This document shows, one piece after another, positions 8,847 to 18,053 of a DNA stretch of 39,594 nucleotides (position 1 is its first letter; every line of letters begins with the position of its first letter). Made by a program: the position numbers and the translations under genes. Origin of the DNA: Candidatus Omnitrophota bacterium (GTDB lineage: Bacteria > Omnitrophota > Gorgyraeia > Gygaellales > UBA12090); assembly GCA_023247895.1 (NCBI GenBank), contig JAHFFP010000002.1, positions 1-39,594 on the forward strand, in the 5' to 3' direction. Below the pieces are notes generated by a model that did not search any database, was not told the origin of the DNA, and was given only the letters and a program-made list of their open reading frames with translations.

Positions 8847-9320
8847 TTATTGGTAATTTACGCTTTGGTTCCATATATCAGGCGTTTGACCACTCATGTC
8901 CGTAACAAGGCTAACAAAATAAGTAGTAGCTGCAGGAGCATTTGGGCCTTTACCGCCGCTAAGGCAACGTGTAGCATTAATTGTAGCTACGCCAGCAGCA
9001 GTAACGGTAGTTATACCATAATCAAAGAAGTAGTTTACATCGCTGCAGGCAGAAGAAGCAGCAGTATTTGTGGGTATCCCCGTCTGGTTCGTTATCACGG
9101 CAGGATACGCAGCAACAGTTGTATTGCCATAAGCCTGATAGTAGGTTAATGCCGCCTTGCGCATATGCCCAATACTCTCCTTAGCCTCAGCGCTTCTTGC
9201 TTTCTCCATAACCCTGGCGTATTGCGGCAAAGCCAAGGCCGCCAATATGGCGATAATGACTACTACGGTAATAAGTTCAATCAAGGTAAAACCTTTTTCA
9301 TTTCCCATTTTACATCTCAT
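8847..9320 (-). CDS. Prepilin-type protein, major pilin/GspG-like candidate
   Basis: KGFTLIELITVVVIIAILAALALPQYARVMEKARSAEA; first pilin gene of the transcriptional order. Confidence 0.88.
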   Translation of the reverse strand: MRCKMGNEKGFTLIELITVVVIIAILAALALPQYARVMEKARSAEAKESIGHMRKAALTYYQAYGNTTVAAYPAVITNQTGIPTNTAASSACSDVNYFFDYGITTVTAAGVATINATRCLSGGKGPNAPAATTYFVSLVTDMSGQTPDIWNQSVNYQ

Positions 9321-9533
9321 CAGAAGACTCCTTTCTTTTCTTTATCTATCTGCTATTTAGCCAATAATGACTTGTATCCATCAACCCTTTTCACCTCACC
9401 TCCTCCTCAAAGTTAACTTTCTTTTTTATTCCCCATATGATATGTTTCCTATACAAAATATACCATCTATTCCCCTCTATTTCAAGACTATTCCTCTATG
9501 TCAAAGAAAGCGTTTTCATAACAGAGAATATAC

Positions 9534-10775
9534 TTACCGCCCTCCTCCCACGTTTGCAATCTGGAAGATAGGTAAAAACATGGAAATTACCATCCCCCCT
9601 ACCACCAATCCCATTACCAGAATCATTATAGGCTCAAACATCGAGCTAAAACGGGTAACTTGTGTCTCAAGGATTTCCGAATAAAAAGAGGCAATTTTCT
9701 TAAACATTCTGTCCAGTTCGCCGATTTCCTCGCCAATATTCACCATCTGGGTAACCATAGGCGGGAAGAAACCGCTTTCCTCCATAGGGATAATCAAAGG
9801 TTTTCCTTCGCGAACGCTCTGTTTAACCATTCGAAACACACCCTTGGCGGTATAATTGTCAGATGACCTTTCCACGATTTCGAGGGCGTAGAGAATAGGA
9901 ACTCCTGCCTCCAAAAGCGTAGTCATACTTGAACAAAATTTCTCTATTTCCCTCAAACGCAGGAATTCCCCTACTAAAGGAACCCTCAATATAAAATCAT
10001 CGAAAAACTTCTTTCCTTCTTTTGTCTTCAATGCTTGCTTAATGAGGGTAATTATAGCACCTATCCCCAATAGAATAAATAAAAAGTTCTGTTTAAGCAT
10101 CCGGCTAAGAAATACCAGGATTTTGGTTGCCTTAGGCAACTCCACATTAAAACTCTTGAAGATCTCGGTAAACCTCGGAACAATAAATACAAGGAAAAAT
10201 ATAACTGCCAAAGAAGCTACCGCGAAAAGTATTACCGGATACACAAGCGCTGAAACTATTTTTCTCTTAAAGGCTGCCCTGCTTTCAAGATAATATGCCA
10301 ACTTATCTAGCACTAAGGGCAAATTTCCCGAGGCCTCCCCGGTCTCTACCATGCTTATCCAAAGATTAGAGAATACTTTTTGATTTTTTGCCAAGGCATC
10401 GCGAAAACTAAAACCCGATTCAACATCAAGCTTGATGTTGTTGACTACTCCATAGAATTTCTTTGAACTCACCTGCTGCGCAATCACATCCATACTTTTA
10501 AGCAGGGGAACTCCTGAGCCAATAGCTGTGGCTAATTGCCGCCCAAACATTATCAAATCATCCTCTTTAATGCCATAATGGTTAAACTTGGCCTTTCTCA
10601 CCAGCGTAGAATGCGGCTTAACAACAGACTTCGCCTCTGCTTCTATCTTTATATTAGTAACTAATAAGCCTCTCAGCTGCAGGCGATTAACTACCACATC
10701 GGCATTTTCTGCTTCTTCGGTTCCTGAGGTAAGTTTACCTTGCTGGTCACGAGCAGTAAAAACGAATTTTTTCAC
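9534..10775 (-). CDS. pilC: Type IV pilus / type II secretion inner-membrane platform protein (PilC/GspF)
   Basis: FVFTARDQQGKLTSGTEEAENADVVVNRLQLRGL...FGRQLATAIGSGVPLLKSMDVIAQQ...FCSSMTTLLEAGVPILYALEIVERSS...MVNIGEEIGELDRMF. Confidence 0.94.
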   Translation of the reverse strand: MKKFVFTARDQQGKLTSGTEEAENADVVVNRLQLRGLLVTNIKIEAEAKSVVKPHSTLVRKAKFNHYGIKEDDLIMFGRQLATAIGSGVPLLKSMDVIAQQVSSKKFYGVVNNIKLDVESGFSFRDALAKNQKVFSNLWISMVETGEASGNLPLVLDKLAYYLESRAAFKRKIVSALVYPVILFAVASLAVIFFLVFIVPRFTEIFKSFNVELPKATKILVFLSRMLKQNFLFILLGIGAIITLIKQALKTKEGKKFFDDFILRVPLVGEFLRLREIEKFCSSMTTLLEAGVPILYALEIVERSSDNYTAKGVFRMVKQSVREGKPLIIPMEESGFFPPMVTQMVNIGEEIGELDRMFKKIASFYSEILETQVTRFSSMFEPIMILVMGLVVGGMVISMFLPIFQIANVGGGR

Positions 10776-10816
10776 GTCTTTGCTCCTTTAGGCTTAAGCT
10801 CCCGCAACATAATGCC

Positions 10817-12535
10817 TTATTGCTCTATCCCTGCGGTGACAGATAACACTTCTTCTAAAGAAGTTAATCCTTTCTCCACTTTTCTAAATCCATTTTGGAG
10901 GAGCGTTTCCATGCCCGCGTCTACCGCTGCTTTGCGTATTTCTTGAAATGAGGCTCTCTTTCCAATCATTGCCCTGATCTTAGCATCCACCTTCATCATT
11001 TCAATAATGGGCATACGGCCTTTATAGCCGGTATGGTTGCATCGAACACAACCTTTAGGCCTGTACACCAAATCGGCATGTATATTCATCTCCCGCGCCT
11101 CTTCTTCTGATAATTCATACGCTTCCTTACATTCCAGGCATAGTTTTCTGACTAAACGCTGCGCAACCACCAATAGCAGCGACGGCATAAGCAGGTACGG
11201 CTCTATTCCAATATCTATAAGCCTTGTAACCGCTGAAGGGGCATCATTGGTGTGCAGCGTAGACAACACCAAATGTCCCGTCAATGCTGAACGCACGCAT
11301 ATTTCTGCAGTCTCCGCATCGCGAATCTCGCCTACAAGGATAACATCAGGGTCCTGCCTTAAAAAAGAACGCAAGGCGGAAGCAAACGTAAGCCCTATAT
11401 CGGCCTTGGCCTGCACCTGATTAATGCCATCTAAATGGTATTCAACAGGATCCTCGATAGTAATGATATTTTTAGTAGAGTCCTTTACCTCATTAAGCGC
11501 TGCATATAATGTCGTGGTTTTCCCCGAGCCGGTAGGCCCCGTCAACAACACTAAACCAAAAGGAGCGGTAACTGCTTCCCTGAATTGCTCTGACTGCTTT
11601 GATTCGAACCCTACTGATGAAAAATCCAAAGGCACCTGCGAACGATCCAATATCCTCATAACTACTTTCTCACCGTAAACAGTAGGGATAATAGACACGC
11701 GTAAATCAGTAAGCCTATCTTCAAGCCGCACTGCAAAGGCGCCATCCTGGGGAAGGCGCTTTTCGGCAATATCAAGCTTGGCAAGAATTTTTATTCTCGA
11801 AATAATTGCCAAATGCATATGCTTGGCAGGGGGGGGAATATCGTAGAGTTTGCCGTCAACCCTGTAGCGCAGACGGATTTTATTCCTAAAAGGCTCAATA
11901 TGAATATCTGATGCCTTCTCGTCAATAGCCTGGCGGATAATCAGTTCGACAAGTTTAATAACCGGGGCTTCCTCCGCTATTGCGGTAATCCTGTCAAGGC
12001 TCAGCGAAGTATCTATTTTCTGTTCGGCCTCAACCGCCATATCCATTAGGCCGTAACTTTCTGCCACCGCGCTCTTTAACAAATTCGATTTTCCATAAAA
12101 GCTTTCCGTAACCCGCAAAATATCAGATTTTGTGGCAATTACCGGCACGATTTCACAGTTAGTCATCTTCCTTAAGTTATCCATAAGAGTAAGATCTAAG
12201 GGGTCAAAAATTGCGCAGGTAAAAGTATTGCCGTTTCTGGAAAGAGGCAAGATAATATTCTTTAAGGCAAATTCTTTTGGGATAAGATTTTCAAGCTTTT
12301 GATCATACACGGGCCTAAGCAAGTTGCTTTTTGCTGAGGCATAAGGAATATTCAACTGTTTACCCAATGCATACGCCAAATCATCCTCTTTCACATATTC
12401 GAGCTTTATAAGGAGTTCTCCAATCCTTCCACCTTCCCTTTTTTGCGCAAGGATAGCCTTATCCAGCTGGTCCTGAGTAAGTAACCCCTCTTTTATGAGC
12501 ATTTCGCCAAGTTTATAATATACAGATTGCGGCAT
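10817..12535 (-). CDS. pilB: Type IV pilus assembly ATPase (PilB/GspE)
   Basis: N-terminal MshEN-like domain; LLTGPTGSGKTTTLYAALNEV (Walker A), RSFLRQDPDVILVGEIRDAETAEI (Walker B), GHLVLSTLHTNDAPSAVTRL, CxxC zinc-binding segment. Confidence 0.95.
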   Translation of the reverse strand: MPQSVYYKLGEMLIKEGLLTQDQLDKAILAQKREGGRIGELLIKLEYVKEDDLAYALGKQLNIPYASAKSNLLRPVYDQKLENLIPKEFALKNIILPLSRNGNTFTCAIFDPLDLTLMDNLRKMTNCEIVPVIATKSDILRVTESFYGKSNLLKSAVAESYGLMDMAVEAEQKIDTSLSLDRITAIAEEAPVIKLVELIIRQAIDEKASDIHIEPFRNKIRLRYRVDGKLYDIPPPAKHMHLAIISRIKILAKLDIAEKRLPQDGAFAVRLEDRLTDLRVSIIPTVYGEKVVMRILDRSQVPLDFSSVGFESKQSEQFREAVTAPFGLVLLTGPTGSGKTTTLYAALNEVKDSTKNIITIEDPVEYHLDGINQVQAKADIGLTFASALRSFLRQDPDVILVGEIRDAETAEICVRSALTGHLVLSTLHTNDAPSAVTRLIDIGIEPYLLMPSLLLVVAQRLVRKLCLECKEAYELSEEEAREMNIHADLVYRPKGCVRCNHTGYKGRMPIIEMMKVDAKIRAMIGKRASFQEIRKAAVDAGMETLLQNGFRKVEKGLTSLEEVLSVTAGIEQ

Positions 12536-12617
12536 AGCGTTATTTTCCCGTCCATGTGGCCATGGCTAATCATCGCGGAGGCTTGTACTTCTTATTGCTC
12601 TTTTTTAAAGGAAACTG

Positions 12618-14168
12618 TTAGTTTGCCAGGTTCTTTGCTGCTTCGTATGTACCCAGAGACTGCGCAATAATTTCTTTGCGCTCAGCGCTGATAAAACTAT
12701 CCTGCTGGCGTTCGCCTAATATCTTGCGGGTTGAAGGGTTAGCCGTAAACATTTGGGCCTGACTTTTTACAATCTTTGGAGTGATAAACACAATAATCTC
12801 CCGATCCTTAGTTCCCGTAGTATCTTTGTGGCGGAAAAATATTCCTACGATTGGAATATCTGCGAAAAATGGGAATTTAGTGATTGTCAGAGGATTTTTC
12901 TTGCGAATCAAACCTCCCAGCATAACTGTTTCTCCGTCTTTCACCCGTATCGTTGAGGTAACACTGCGCTCTTCTACATCCTTTGTTTGTTGGCTTCCGA
13001 TAGTGAGCCCGTTCACCGCTTCCTTTATTTTCGGCTGCAACACCATAGTTATTTCTCCCGTAGCCATACTTACTTGCGGAGTTACTAAAAATGTAACCCC
13101 TGTTTCTGCCCTTTCCGCGGCGGTACTGGTTGTGGAAGCAGCACCCTGGCCCTGAGTCGTAGTAGTGGAACCTATTGCCTCGTTTGAGCTAAGTTTCAGC
13201 TCCGCAGTTTCATTATTCAACACAAAGAGCCTGGGGCGGGCGAGGAATTTTGTAGAGGAACGCGTGGACAGGAAGTCCGCGATAAACCCAAATCCTTGCA
13301 TTGTCCAACTCCCCGGAGTAGGAGCAGTCTTTGCCCCTGCTTTCCTAAAAGTATCGCTTACAAAAGGAAAGTAGGTGCCCCCTAAGTTTGGCCCGGTATA
13401 GGAAAATATGCCCTGTGTCGAACTAGAACTAAATTTAATCCCCAACCTATCCACATCGGATTTATCCACATCCAGAATCTCAACCTCAATCATTACTTGC
13501 GGAATAGGAACATCCAGTTTCGCGATAATCTGCTCAATAATCTTAAATTTGTTCGGCATATCGGTAATCACTATGCTGTTAGTGGCGGGATCTTCAATAA
13601 TCTTGCCATCTTTACTAATTATCGCAGATAAAGAATCCTTAAGCCCATTAGAGCCTGAACCCGAAGAACTACCGCCGCTACTACTGCTGCTGCCACCGCC
13701 ACTGCTGCTGCCGCCACTACTGCTACTGACTCCCTCATTAAGGCGGGAATTACCTACCCTAATATATTTTAGGAAATATATCCTCGTATCCAACTCTATC
13801 TCCGGCTTCCCCCAATCTTTTACTATAAATATCCTATTTTCTTCATCAAGATCATAGCTTAGATTATTGGCCTTAAATATCTTATCCATCGCATCCTTAA
13901 GTTCTACATTATCTAAATAAAGTGTTAATTCTCTCTCAGCAACAGCCTCTGAGGCGATAAAATTGAGCCCTGACTGCACAGAAAGCATCTTTAACACATC
14001 CTTCAATTGTGCATTCTGCAGATCCATTGTTATCTTCACATTCTCTTTGTCTACTAATAAGTCATCAACAGCGGTTTCAGCAAAAAGATAGCATGTAGTA
14101 TAATAAAATCCGGTTCCCAAAATAAAAAAGATAAAAGCAAATAATTTCGCATAGGCCTTATTTATCAT
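12618..14168 (-). CDS. pilQ: Secretin (PilQ/GspD family)
   Basis: QLKDVLKMLSVQSGLNFI (secretin N-domain), VPIPQVMIEVEILDVD, VTFLVTPQVS, KDGETVMLGGLIRKK, PIVGIFFRHKD, REIIVFITPKIV. Start trimmed to MINKAYAK (ATG at 14166-14168, preceded by AAGGAGGCAACG). Confidence 0.93.
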   Translation of the reverse strand: MINKAYAKLFAFIFFILGTGFYYTTCYLFAETAVDDLLVDKENVKITMDLQNAQLKDVLKMLSVQSGLNFIASEAVAERELTLYLDNVELKDAMDKIFKANNLSYDLDEENRIFIVKDWGKPEIELDTRIYFLKYIRVGNSRLNEGVSSSSGGSSSGGGSSSSSGGSSSGSGSNGLKDSLSAIISKDGKIIEDPATNSIVITDMPNKFKIIEQIIAKLDVPIPQVMIEVEILDVDKSDVDRLGIKFSSSSTQGIFSYTGPNLGGTYFPFVSDTFRKAGAKTAPTPGSWTMQGFGFIADFLSTRSSTKFLARPRLFVLNNETAELKLSSNEAIGSTTTTQGQGAASTTSTAAERAETGVTFLVTPQVSMATGEITMVLQPKIKEAVNGLTIGSQQTKDVEERSVTSTIRVKDGETVMLGGLIRKKNPLTITKFPFFADIPIVGIFFRHKDTTGTKDREIIVFITPKIVKSQAQMFTANPSTRKILGERQQDSFISAERKEIIAQSLGTYEAAKNLAN

Positions 14169-14568
14169 CGTTGCCTCCTTTAGTATTTCTAAAAAGTTTT
14201 GACGGGGCAGGATAGAAAAATGTTTTTTCATGATAAGATATCTGCACCCCATCCTTGGTGATACTAATAATTTTCGCTTCTTCTACTTCATCGCCAACCC
14301 GAAGGATATTCCCTTTAATAATCGCCTGAGGTATTGGCCCTCCCGCAACCAGGCTTTCTACTTTCAACTCTGGGGGCTTTACCTCTTCAGGCGGCTTCAC
14401 TTCTTGAGGCACTTCTCTAATTACCTGCTCTTTGGGAAGCTGATTTTCAAATGGGTCGCGCATATCGGATGCGGTATACTCTACTTGCGAAAACGCCAGA
14501 GTATCTATAACACATGCGCAGCAAATACTTACGCCTATAAGAAAAACCTTTGTAGAATGTTTTCTCAT
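14158..14568 (-). CDS. PilP-like pilus assembly lipoprotein/periplasmic protein
   Basis: N-terminal signal, MRDPFENQLP (RDPF motif), small C-terminal domain KGNILRVGDEVEEAKIISITKDGVQISYHEKTFFY; lies between the PilO and PilQ genes. Confidence 0.75.
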   Translation of the reverse strand: MRKHSTKVFLIGVSICCACVIDTLAFSQVEYTASDMRDPFENQLPKEQVIREVPQEVKPPEEVKPPELKVESLVAGGPIPQAIIKGNILRVGDEVEEAKIISITKDGVQISYHEKTFFYPAPSKLFRNTKGGNDDK

Positions 14569-15129
14569 TTACTTTTTTACAAATGTTTGGCTTATTCCCA
14601 TATCTACCTTAAGCATATTTAATCCTTCGCGCATACTCGTATCACGAAAGGGCATATCCTCTCTATGCACTGAGAGTTCTTCTATTTTTACAACTCCTCC
14701 GTTTGACTCTATCATACTTACAAACTTACCCAACGCATGATAAGACGCTTTTGCACTCACCTTAAATGAAGAAACCATACAAAACCCCGCGTCGCGTTCG
14801 GGCTCAGGAGTAACCAGAATAATACTCACCTTAGACAAAGCCGCGAGCTCTTCTAGTTTCTCACTACTGAGAGGGCTATCGCTTTTATAATAAGGGCCGC
14901 TGGCTTGCGCCATTTTGTTATTGAGCGCAATTACCTCCTGAGTCAAGTTAATTTTCTCTTTTTCTAATGCCACGCTATTTTCTTTTTGAGCAGTTTTTCG
15001 TTTCTGCTCTTGGAATAAATTTTTAGCCAGCAACATACTTAACAAAACAATGACTATAGATATTACTATCTCTTTTCTTTTCAAAAGGAGCATTACCTTA
15101 TTCTTTATCTCCGGCAAAGAACGATTCAT
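14569..15129 (-). CDS. PilO-like type IV pilus inner-membrane protein
   Basis: Single TM plus coiled-coil, then ferredoxin-like domain; located directly after PilM-PilN. Confidence 0.75.
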   Translation of the reverse strand: MNRSLPEIKNKVMLLLKRKEIVISIVIVLLSMLLAKNLFQEQKRKTAQKENSVALEKEKINLTQEVIALNNKMAQASGPYYKSDSPLSSEKLEELAALSKVSIILVTPEPERDAGFCMVSSFKVSAKASYHALGKFVSMIESNGGVVKIEELSVHREDMPFRDTSMREGLNMLKVDMGISQTFVKK

Positions 15130-15131
15130 AC

Positions 15132-16682
15132 CTAATCTCCAGTAATTTCAAAGATTGCCACTGTATACCTGCCTTTTTGTGCCTGGCTTACTGATATCAA
15201 CTTTAAACTTTCCAACCCAGAGTTGCTTTTGAGCTTCTTATAAAAGCTTTTTACTATTTCCGGGGTAGCCTGTTCATCTTCTGCATAGACGGCGCCTTTT
15301 ATGCGTATTGAGCTGCGGTTATTTACCTCGACCATATCTATACTCTCCAGCCATACCCCTTGAGAAATTGCCCTAGGGAGCGCATTCAATAAAGGAGTCA
15401 TAACGCTTCTGGCTTTAACCACCTTATCCAAGGCAACAAGATTATTAGAATAATTTATCTTCTCCTGCTTAAGTGTTTCTATCGTAGGATTTGCTAAATA
15501 GGAAGGAATACTGCCTTTCAACTGAGCTTGAAGCTGCGTTAATGTTTCACTGACTTTATTATATTCAATTTGAGGAAAGAGATACGCAAAACCTATTATT
15601 AACAAAGCCGCCGCAATAGGAAGTTTAAGCGCATTCACATTAAAAGCAATTGCCTTTGCCTCGGGAGAAAAACCCTCTGCGACAATCGCCTTCGCGTGCC
15701 TTATTGTAGTTAAATTTATTCTTACATTTATCTTAACGGTATCCTTTAAAGCAAGCGCATACGCTTTGAGCATATTCAGGTCTTGCACACTATTCGCTTC
15801 TGGATCCCTTGATAATTCTACCGACTCAACTGCAAGGCCTAAATCTGCGCTTAAACCAGAAATCAAGGTTTCCTGATGAGCTAAGTTTTTAGACAAAAAG
15901 AATACCTTATCTATCTGCGCACCTGCAAATTGACGCCGATAGTAATCTATAGAAACCCGCATCTCATTTGTTAAGCGCATTCTAAAAGAAGCCTCATCAG
16001 CATCAGAAGCTAGAGCCAATTTTAGTTCACGGCTAAAACAGGGGAATCCTTTATCTATAATAGTAAACTCTGCCTCTTGGCCATGGACCTCCACTAACGC
16101 AAAAGAAATATTGATATTTAATTGTTTGGTTAACGATAAGATTCTTAAGAGCGAAAGGCCTGCGGGTTCAACTGCCGAGACAGTTAAGCCTATTTCGTTT
16201 AAAGAAGCAAAATAGTTATCTAGATTATTTCTTGTAGTAGCCACAAAGAGGACATCCATCTTTCCTGTTTTTTTATTTATACGATATTGATAATCAAACG
16301 CTAAATCCTCTGTTCTAAAAGGAATATATTTTTTAACCTCAAACTGGATTCCTAAATTTATTTCGGATGCGCTTAACATAAGCATTTGAAAGCTACGAAT
16401 AAACTGGTCATACGCCGGTAATCCTAAACACAGATGCTTAGCCTTAATTTTATTACTCCTTAAAGCCTCTTCAATTGCCTCTGTATTTTGAATTCCTCCA
16501 GAAAAGGTCGCTGTCGCCGATGGTTGCCCTTTAGCAATGCTCTCTGCATTGATAAGAGGAACTCGGGCCTGGGAAACAATCCGCCTGTCATCAACCTCTA
16601 CGATGCTAATACTATCCCTGGCAACATATATTCCTAACTTCCGCGCACCAAATTTAAGCATTTTTCTCAAAAAATTATCCAT
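15132..16682 (-). CDS. Fused PilM-PilN type IV pilus assembly protein
   Basis: PilM half: LGIYVARDSISIVEVDD, CLGLPAYDQFIRSFQML, FRTEDLAFDYQYRI, VEPAGLSLLRIL, MRVSIDYYRRQFAGAQIDKVF. PilN half: LKLPIAAALLIIGFAYLFP TM then LNALPRAISQGVWLESIDMVEVNNRSSIRIKGAVYAEDE. Confidence 0.85.
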   Translation of the reverse strand: MDNFLRKMLKFGARKLGIYVARDSISIVEVDDRRIVSQARVPLINAESIAKGQPSATATFSGGIQNTEAIEEALRSNKIKAKHLCLGLPAYDQFIRSFQMLMLSASEINLGIQFEVKKYIPFRTEDLAFDYQYRINKKTGKMDVLFVATTRNNLDNYFASLNEIGLTVSAVEPAGLSLLRILSLTKQLNINISFALVEVHGQEAEFTIIDKGFPCFSRELKLALASDADEASFRMRLTNEMRVSIDYYRRQFAGAQIDKVFFLSKNLAHQETLISGLSADLGLAVESVELSRDPEANSVQDLNMLKAYALALKDTVKINVRINLTTIRHAKAIVAEGFSPEAKAIAFNVNALKLPIAAALLIIGFAYLFPQIEYNKVSETLTQLQAQLKGSIPSYLANPTIETLKQEKINYSNNLVALDKVVKARSVMTPLLNALPRAISQGVWLESIDMVEVNNRSSIRIKGAVYAEDEQATPEIVKSFYKKLKSNSGLESLKLISVSQAQKGRYTVAIFEITGD

Positions 16683-16712
16683 AATATCCTATAGTGTAGT
16701 GTAGAGCAAAAA

Positions 16713-16892
16713 TTAGCTTAAAGATTTCTGCTGTTTGCTCTTTAACCAATTATCCACTTCACGCCGGTCAAAACGCCAAACTCCACCTACTTTAATTCCC
16801 GATATCTTTTTATCATGCAACCAATTGTAAATTGTTTGCCTTTGCAGCTTCAAGTATCGGGCGAGCTCATCAACATCCATTAATTTTGCCAT
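16713..16892 (-). CDS. Small helix-turn-helix DNA-binding protein (excisionase/MerR-like, HTH_17 type)
   Basis: Hand translation, 59 aa (below the ORF track cutoff): MAKLMDVDELARYLKLQRQTIYNWLHDKKISGIKVGGVWRFDRREVDNWLKSKQQKSLS*. Confidence 0.9.
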   Translation of the reverse strand: MAKLMDVDELARYLKLQRQTIYNWLHDKKISGIKVGGVWRFDRREVDNWLKSKQQKSLS

Positions 16893-17170
16893 TACAATTG
16901 TTCCCCGGATAATTAAAACTTGGAATAATCTAATAAAGTTAAATTACTTTTTATCATAATATGTTTACTTTGTCAATAATTATTTAAAAATTATAGTTTT
17001 ACACCTTAAATTATATATTTGTTATAATGAAGTTACTTATACATAATTTAACCGAAGATTTACGTTCAATATTAAATTAATTTACAAATTCGTTACAAAA
17101 GAAATACAGATATTATTTTGAGAGTTCTGACGTACGAAATTTTAGTTGTTACTCTTACACAGTATAATCC

Positions 17171-17348
17171 CAGAATTTGCAATAGGATTTCGGCAAAATG
17201 TCTCTAAATCCTTGCCAATACTCCCGTTATGCTCACAAAAGTGTCCTCGGCGTATCGCACTGGATACGCCTGCGGTACTTTTGCTCTCCATGCCTTGTCT
17301 TGTCAAGGATTTAGGCCATTTTTCTCGAAACCTATTGCAAGATCTGGA
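17171..17348. repeat. Long nested inverted repeat (fold-back element; MITE-like or structured RNA candidate)
   Basis: Collinear perfect stems: ttgcaatagg 17177-17186 / cctattgcaa 17331-17340; ctaaatccttg 17204-17214 / caaggatttag 17304-17314; caaaagt 17236-17242 / acttttg 17277-17283; ggcgtatc 17249-17256 / gatacgcc 17263-17270. Confidence 0.85.
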
Positions 17349-17417
17349 ATAATAAGAATGAAAATTATTGGATATAAAATGCTTTGATTGCAAAAAGATG
17401 GGAAAGAGATAAACTAC

Positions 17418-17756
17418 TTAATAATCAACGGTTACGTTCAAGGGACGCGTATTATTTGGGCCTGTAGCAGCACCTAAAGTTACTGTTGTCTCAAAACCGT
17501 TAATTATGGGGATAGAGGGGGTAGTAGTGGCGTTCCATCGACTTCCGGTTGCAACAGGGAAGCTTCCTGTTCTAAATCCCTGAAGGACATACGTCATTGC
17601 GGCTTCTGCAGTATAATATACCTTGATACGTTTAATTTGATATTCGGCAAGCCTTGCCTGATTAGTCATGAGGACAATCACCACTCCAGAGATGATTGCC
17701 AATATAACAATAAAAATAAGGGTTATAGTAAGAATTACTCCTTTTCGGTTGGACAT
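17418..17756 (-). CDS. PilX-like pilus assembly protein (short)
   Basis: NRKGVILTITLIFIVILAIISGVVIVLMTNQARLAEYQIKRIKVYYTAEAAM resembles the PilX N-terminal region. Confidence 0.7.
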   Translation of the reverse strand: MSNRKGVILTITLIFIVILAIISGVVIVLMTNQARLAEYQIKRIKVYYTAEAAMTYVLQGFRTGSFPVATGSRWNATTTPSIPIINGFETTVTLGAATGPNNTRPLNVTVDY

Positions 17757-17763
17757 AACGCAA

Positions 17764-17964
17764 TTACCTCCTCAAAGAAATCTTATAATTATCGCCTTCT
17801 TTGTTCAATATTATATGCCCTTCTCTGGCAAGCCAGCCTAAGCTCATAAAAAGAAACTCCTTAGGCCTATCTATGCCAGATGCTAACTGAGCAAAACTGA
17901 CTTCTCCGTGCTGATCCAAATAATGCCAAATATCTCCCGCGGTAATACCTATTTCTGTAATCAT
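17764..17964 (-). CDS. Winged helix-turn-helix protein (DUF2582-like)
   Basis: MITEIGITAGDIWHYLDQHGEVSFAQLASGIDRPKEFLFMSLGWLAREGHIILNKEGDNYKISL. Confidence 0.75.
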   Translation of the reverse strand: MITEIGITAGDIWHYLDQHGEVSFAQLASGIDRPKEFLFMSLGWLAREGHIILNKEGDNYKISLRR

Positions 17965-18053
17965 CGCGCCTCCTTTTGTTTTTTCCTCACTTAAATAAGA
18001 TATACCATATTTTAAGATTATTGCAAGGTAAAAACGTTAATTACCACAAAAAC

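Noticed and set aside
13660-13735. Ser/Gly low-complexity tract in the secretin as a possible inserted repeat
   Set aside because: Gly/Ser-rich linkers are common between secretin N-domains and the tract is codon-periodic (3 bp), unlike the 7-bp family.
17142-17393. 83-aa minus ORF (and 68-aa plus ORF) over the fold-back element
   Set aside because: Both cover the inverted repeat and have no protein-like features; better explained by DNA/RNA structure.
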